Position numbers and translations under genes: made by a program. The notes under the pieces were generated by a model. The model did not search any database. It had not been told where the DNA came from and worked only from the letters and a program-made list of their open reading frames with translations. Positions 63,378 through 64,000 of a DNA stretch of 64,000 nt are shown piece after piece. This DNA comes from Bermanella sp047621325 (GTDB lineage: Bacteria > Pseudomonadota > Gammaproteobacteria > Pseudomonadales > Oceanobacteraceae): the NCBI GenBank assembly GCA_047621325.1, contig JBLHLT010000011.1, forward strand, positions 1 to 64,000, in the 5' to 3' direction. Position 1 is the stretch's first letter; each line of letters opens with the position of its first letter.

Positions 63378-64000
63378 TTACTTAACGAGAGGGTAAGCTG
63401 GATAATCAACACCGCACAATTGCTCTGCGATGCGAACTACCTGACAGCTATAACCATATTCGTTATCGTACCAAACGTAGACGTTTACACGATTTCCGCT
63501 CACGATTGTCGCCTCACCATCCACGATACCCGCGCAACGATTACCAACAAAGTCACTTGAAACCACTTCAGGACTAGCAACATAATCGATTTGTTTTTGC
63601 AGTGTAGAATGCAAAGACGCTTGACGTAAAAATGCATTTAAGTCTTCACGAGACACTTCTTTATTTAACGTTAAAGAAAGAATTGCCATTGAAACGTTTG
63701 GCGTAGGAACACGAATCGCGTTACCCGTCAGTTTACCCTTTAATTCAGGTAATGCTTTTGCAACTGCACTCGCCGCGCCCGTTTCAGTAATTACCATATT
63801 CAATGCAGCAGCACGACCACGGCGATCACCACTATGGTAGTTATCGATCAAGTTTTGGTCATTAGTATAAGAGTGAACCGTTTCAACGTGGCCACACTCA
63901 ACACCATATTCATCATTAAGTGCTTTAAGTACAGGTGTAATCGCATTTGTTGTACAAGAAGCGGCTGATAAAATAGTATCTTCTTCTTTCATATCAGCGT
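63378..64000 (-). CDS. gap: Glyceraldehyde-3-phosphate dehydrogenase, C-terminal part (gene continues beyond window)
   Basis: About 207 C-terminal residues are visible; the frame is open at the right edge, so the NAD-binding half lies outside. The catalytic Cys motif SAASCTTNAITPVL, the base His in HSYTNDQN, RRGRAAALNMVITETGAA and WYDNEYGYSCQVV identify the family. The EYGVECGHVETVHSYT form resembles the longer GAPDH (about 460-480 residues) that I recall next to nqrA in Pseudomonas. Confidence 0.93.
   Translation of the reverse strand, partial: ADMKEEDTILSAASCTTNAITPVLKALNDEYGVECGHVETVHSYTNDQNLIDNYHSGDRRGRAAALNMVITETGAASAVAKALPELKGKLTGNAIRVPTPNVSMAILSLTLNKEVSREDLNAFLRQASLHSTLQKQIDYVASPEVVSSDFVGNRCAGIVDGEATIVSGNRVNVYVWYDNEYGYSCQVVRIAEQLCGVDYPAYPLVK

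Overview
The window is a chromosome segment from a marine gammaproteobacterium of the Oceanospirillales/Pseudomonadales kind. I infer this from the gene content: Na+-translocating NADH:quinone reductase (Nqr), Oceanospirillales-like protein sequences, moderately AT-rich DNA and a gene order that, as I remember it, matches the Pseudomonas pilZ-to-gap region. A genus such as Bermanella or Oleispira is plausible but unproven.

Layout. (a) 1-1.9 kb is accessory DNA: the right end of an IS256-type element, a field of 25-bp direct repeats with a 108-bp duplication enclosing two small minus-strand ORFs, and an orphan lipoprotein gene. (b) 2.0-13.8 kb, all minus strand, is a conserved core: pilZ, holB, tmk, mltG, pabC, fabF, acpP, fabG, fabD, plsX, rpmF, yceD, sppA, a HAD phosphatase and rluC. 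It links fatty-acid synthesis to replication, cell wall and ribosome genes. (c) rne follows divergently at 14.2-16.8 kb with a long structured leader. (d) 16.9-28.0 kb is an envelope block: murB, a tyrosine phosphatase, a degenerate LytM protein, a Trm112-type gene, lpxK, msbA, exbD, exbB, comEC, a DUF2062 gene, lolD and one lolC/E permease.

(e) 28.1-48.0 kb is more variable and mostly plus strand: agmatine-to-putrescine genes aguA-aguB, a 1621-residue single-chain biotin-dependent carboxylase, a thioesterase, prc, yajG, yaaA, a FATP-like acyl-CoA synthetase, a TauE/SafE-type transporter, a Tus-like replication-terminus protein, a glycerophosphodiesterase, a cysteine-free sirtuin and an ADP-ribosyltransferase-like protein. 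(f) 48.1-64 kb, mainly minus strand, returns to core energy genes: pilU, sthA, nqrM, apbE, then a ~5-kb block (DUF4062 protein, AEC transporter, rlmG, yigZ, yjbQ), then nqrFEDCBA and the 3' end of a gap gene.

Functional threads. ApbE and NqrM mature the Nqr complex encoded a few kilobases away. Lipid genes recur (fab/plsX, the fused carboxylase, acyl-CoA synthetase, thioesterase, lpxK/msbA, Lol). NAD-linked genes cluster to the right (sirtuin, ART-like, sthA, nqr, gap). Points most worth a second look are the repeat field at the left edge, the fused carboxylase, the Tus homologue, the zinc-less sirtuin with the nearby ART-like gene, and the DUF4062 protein.
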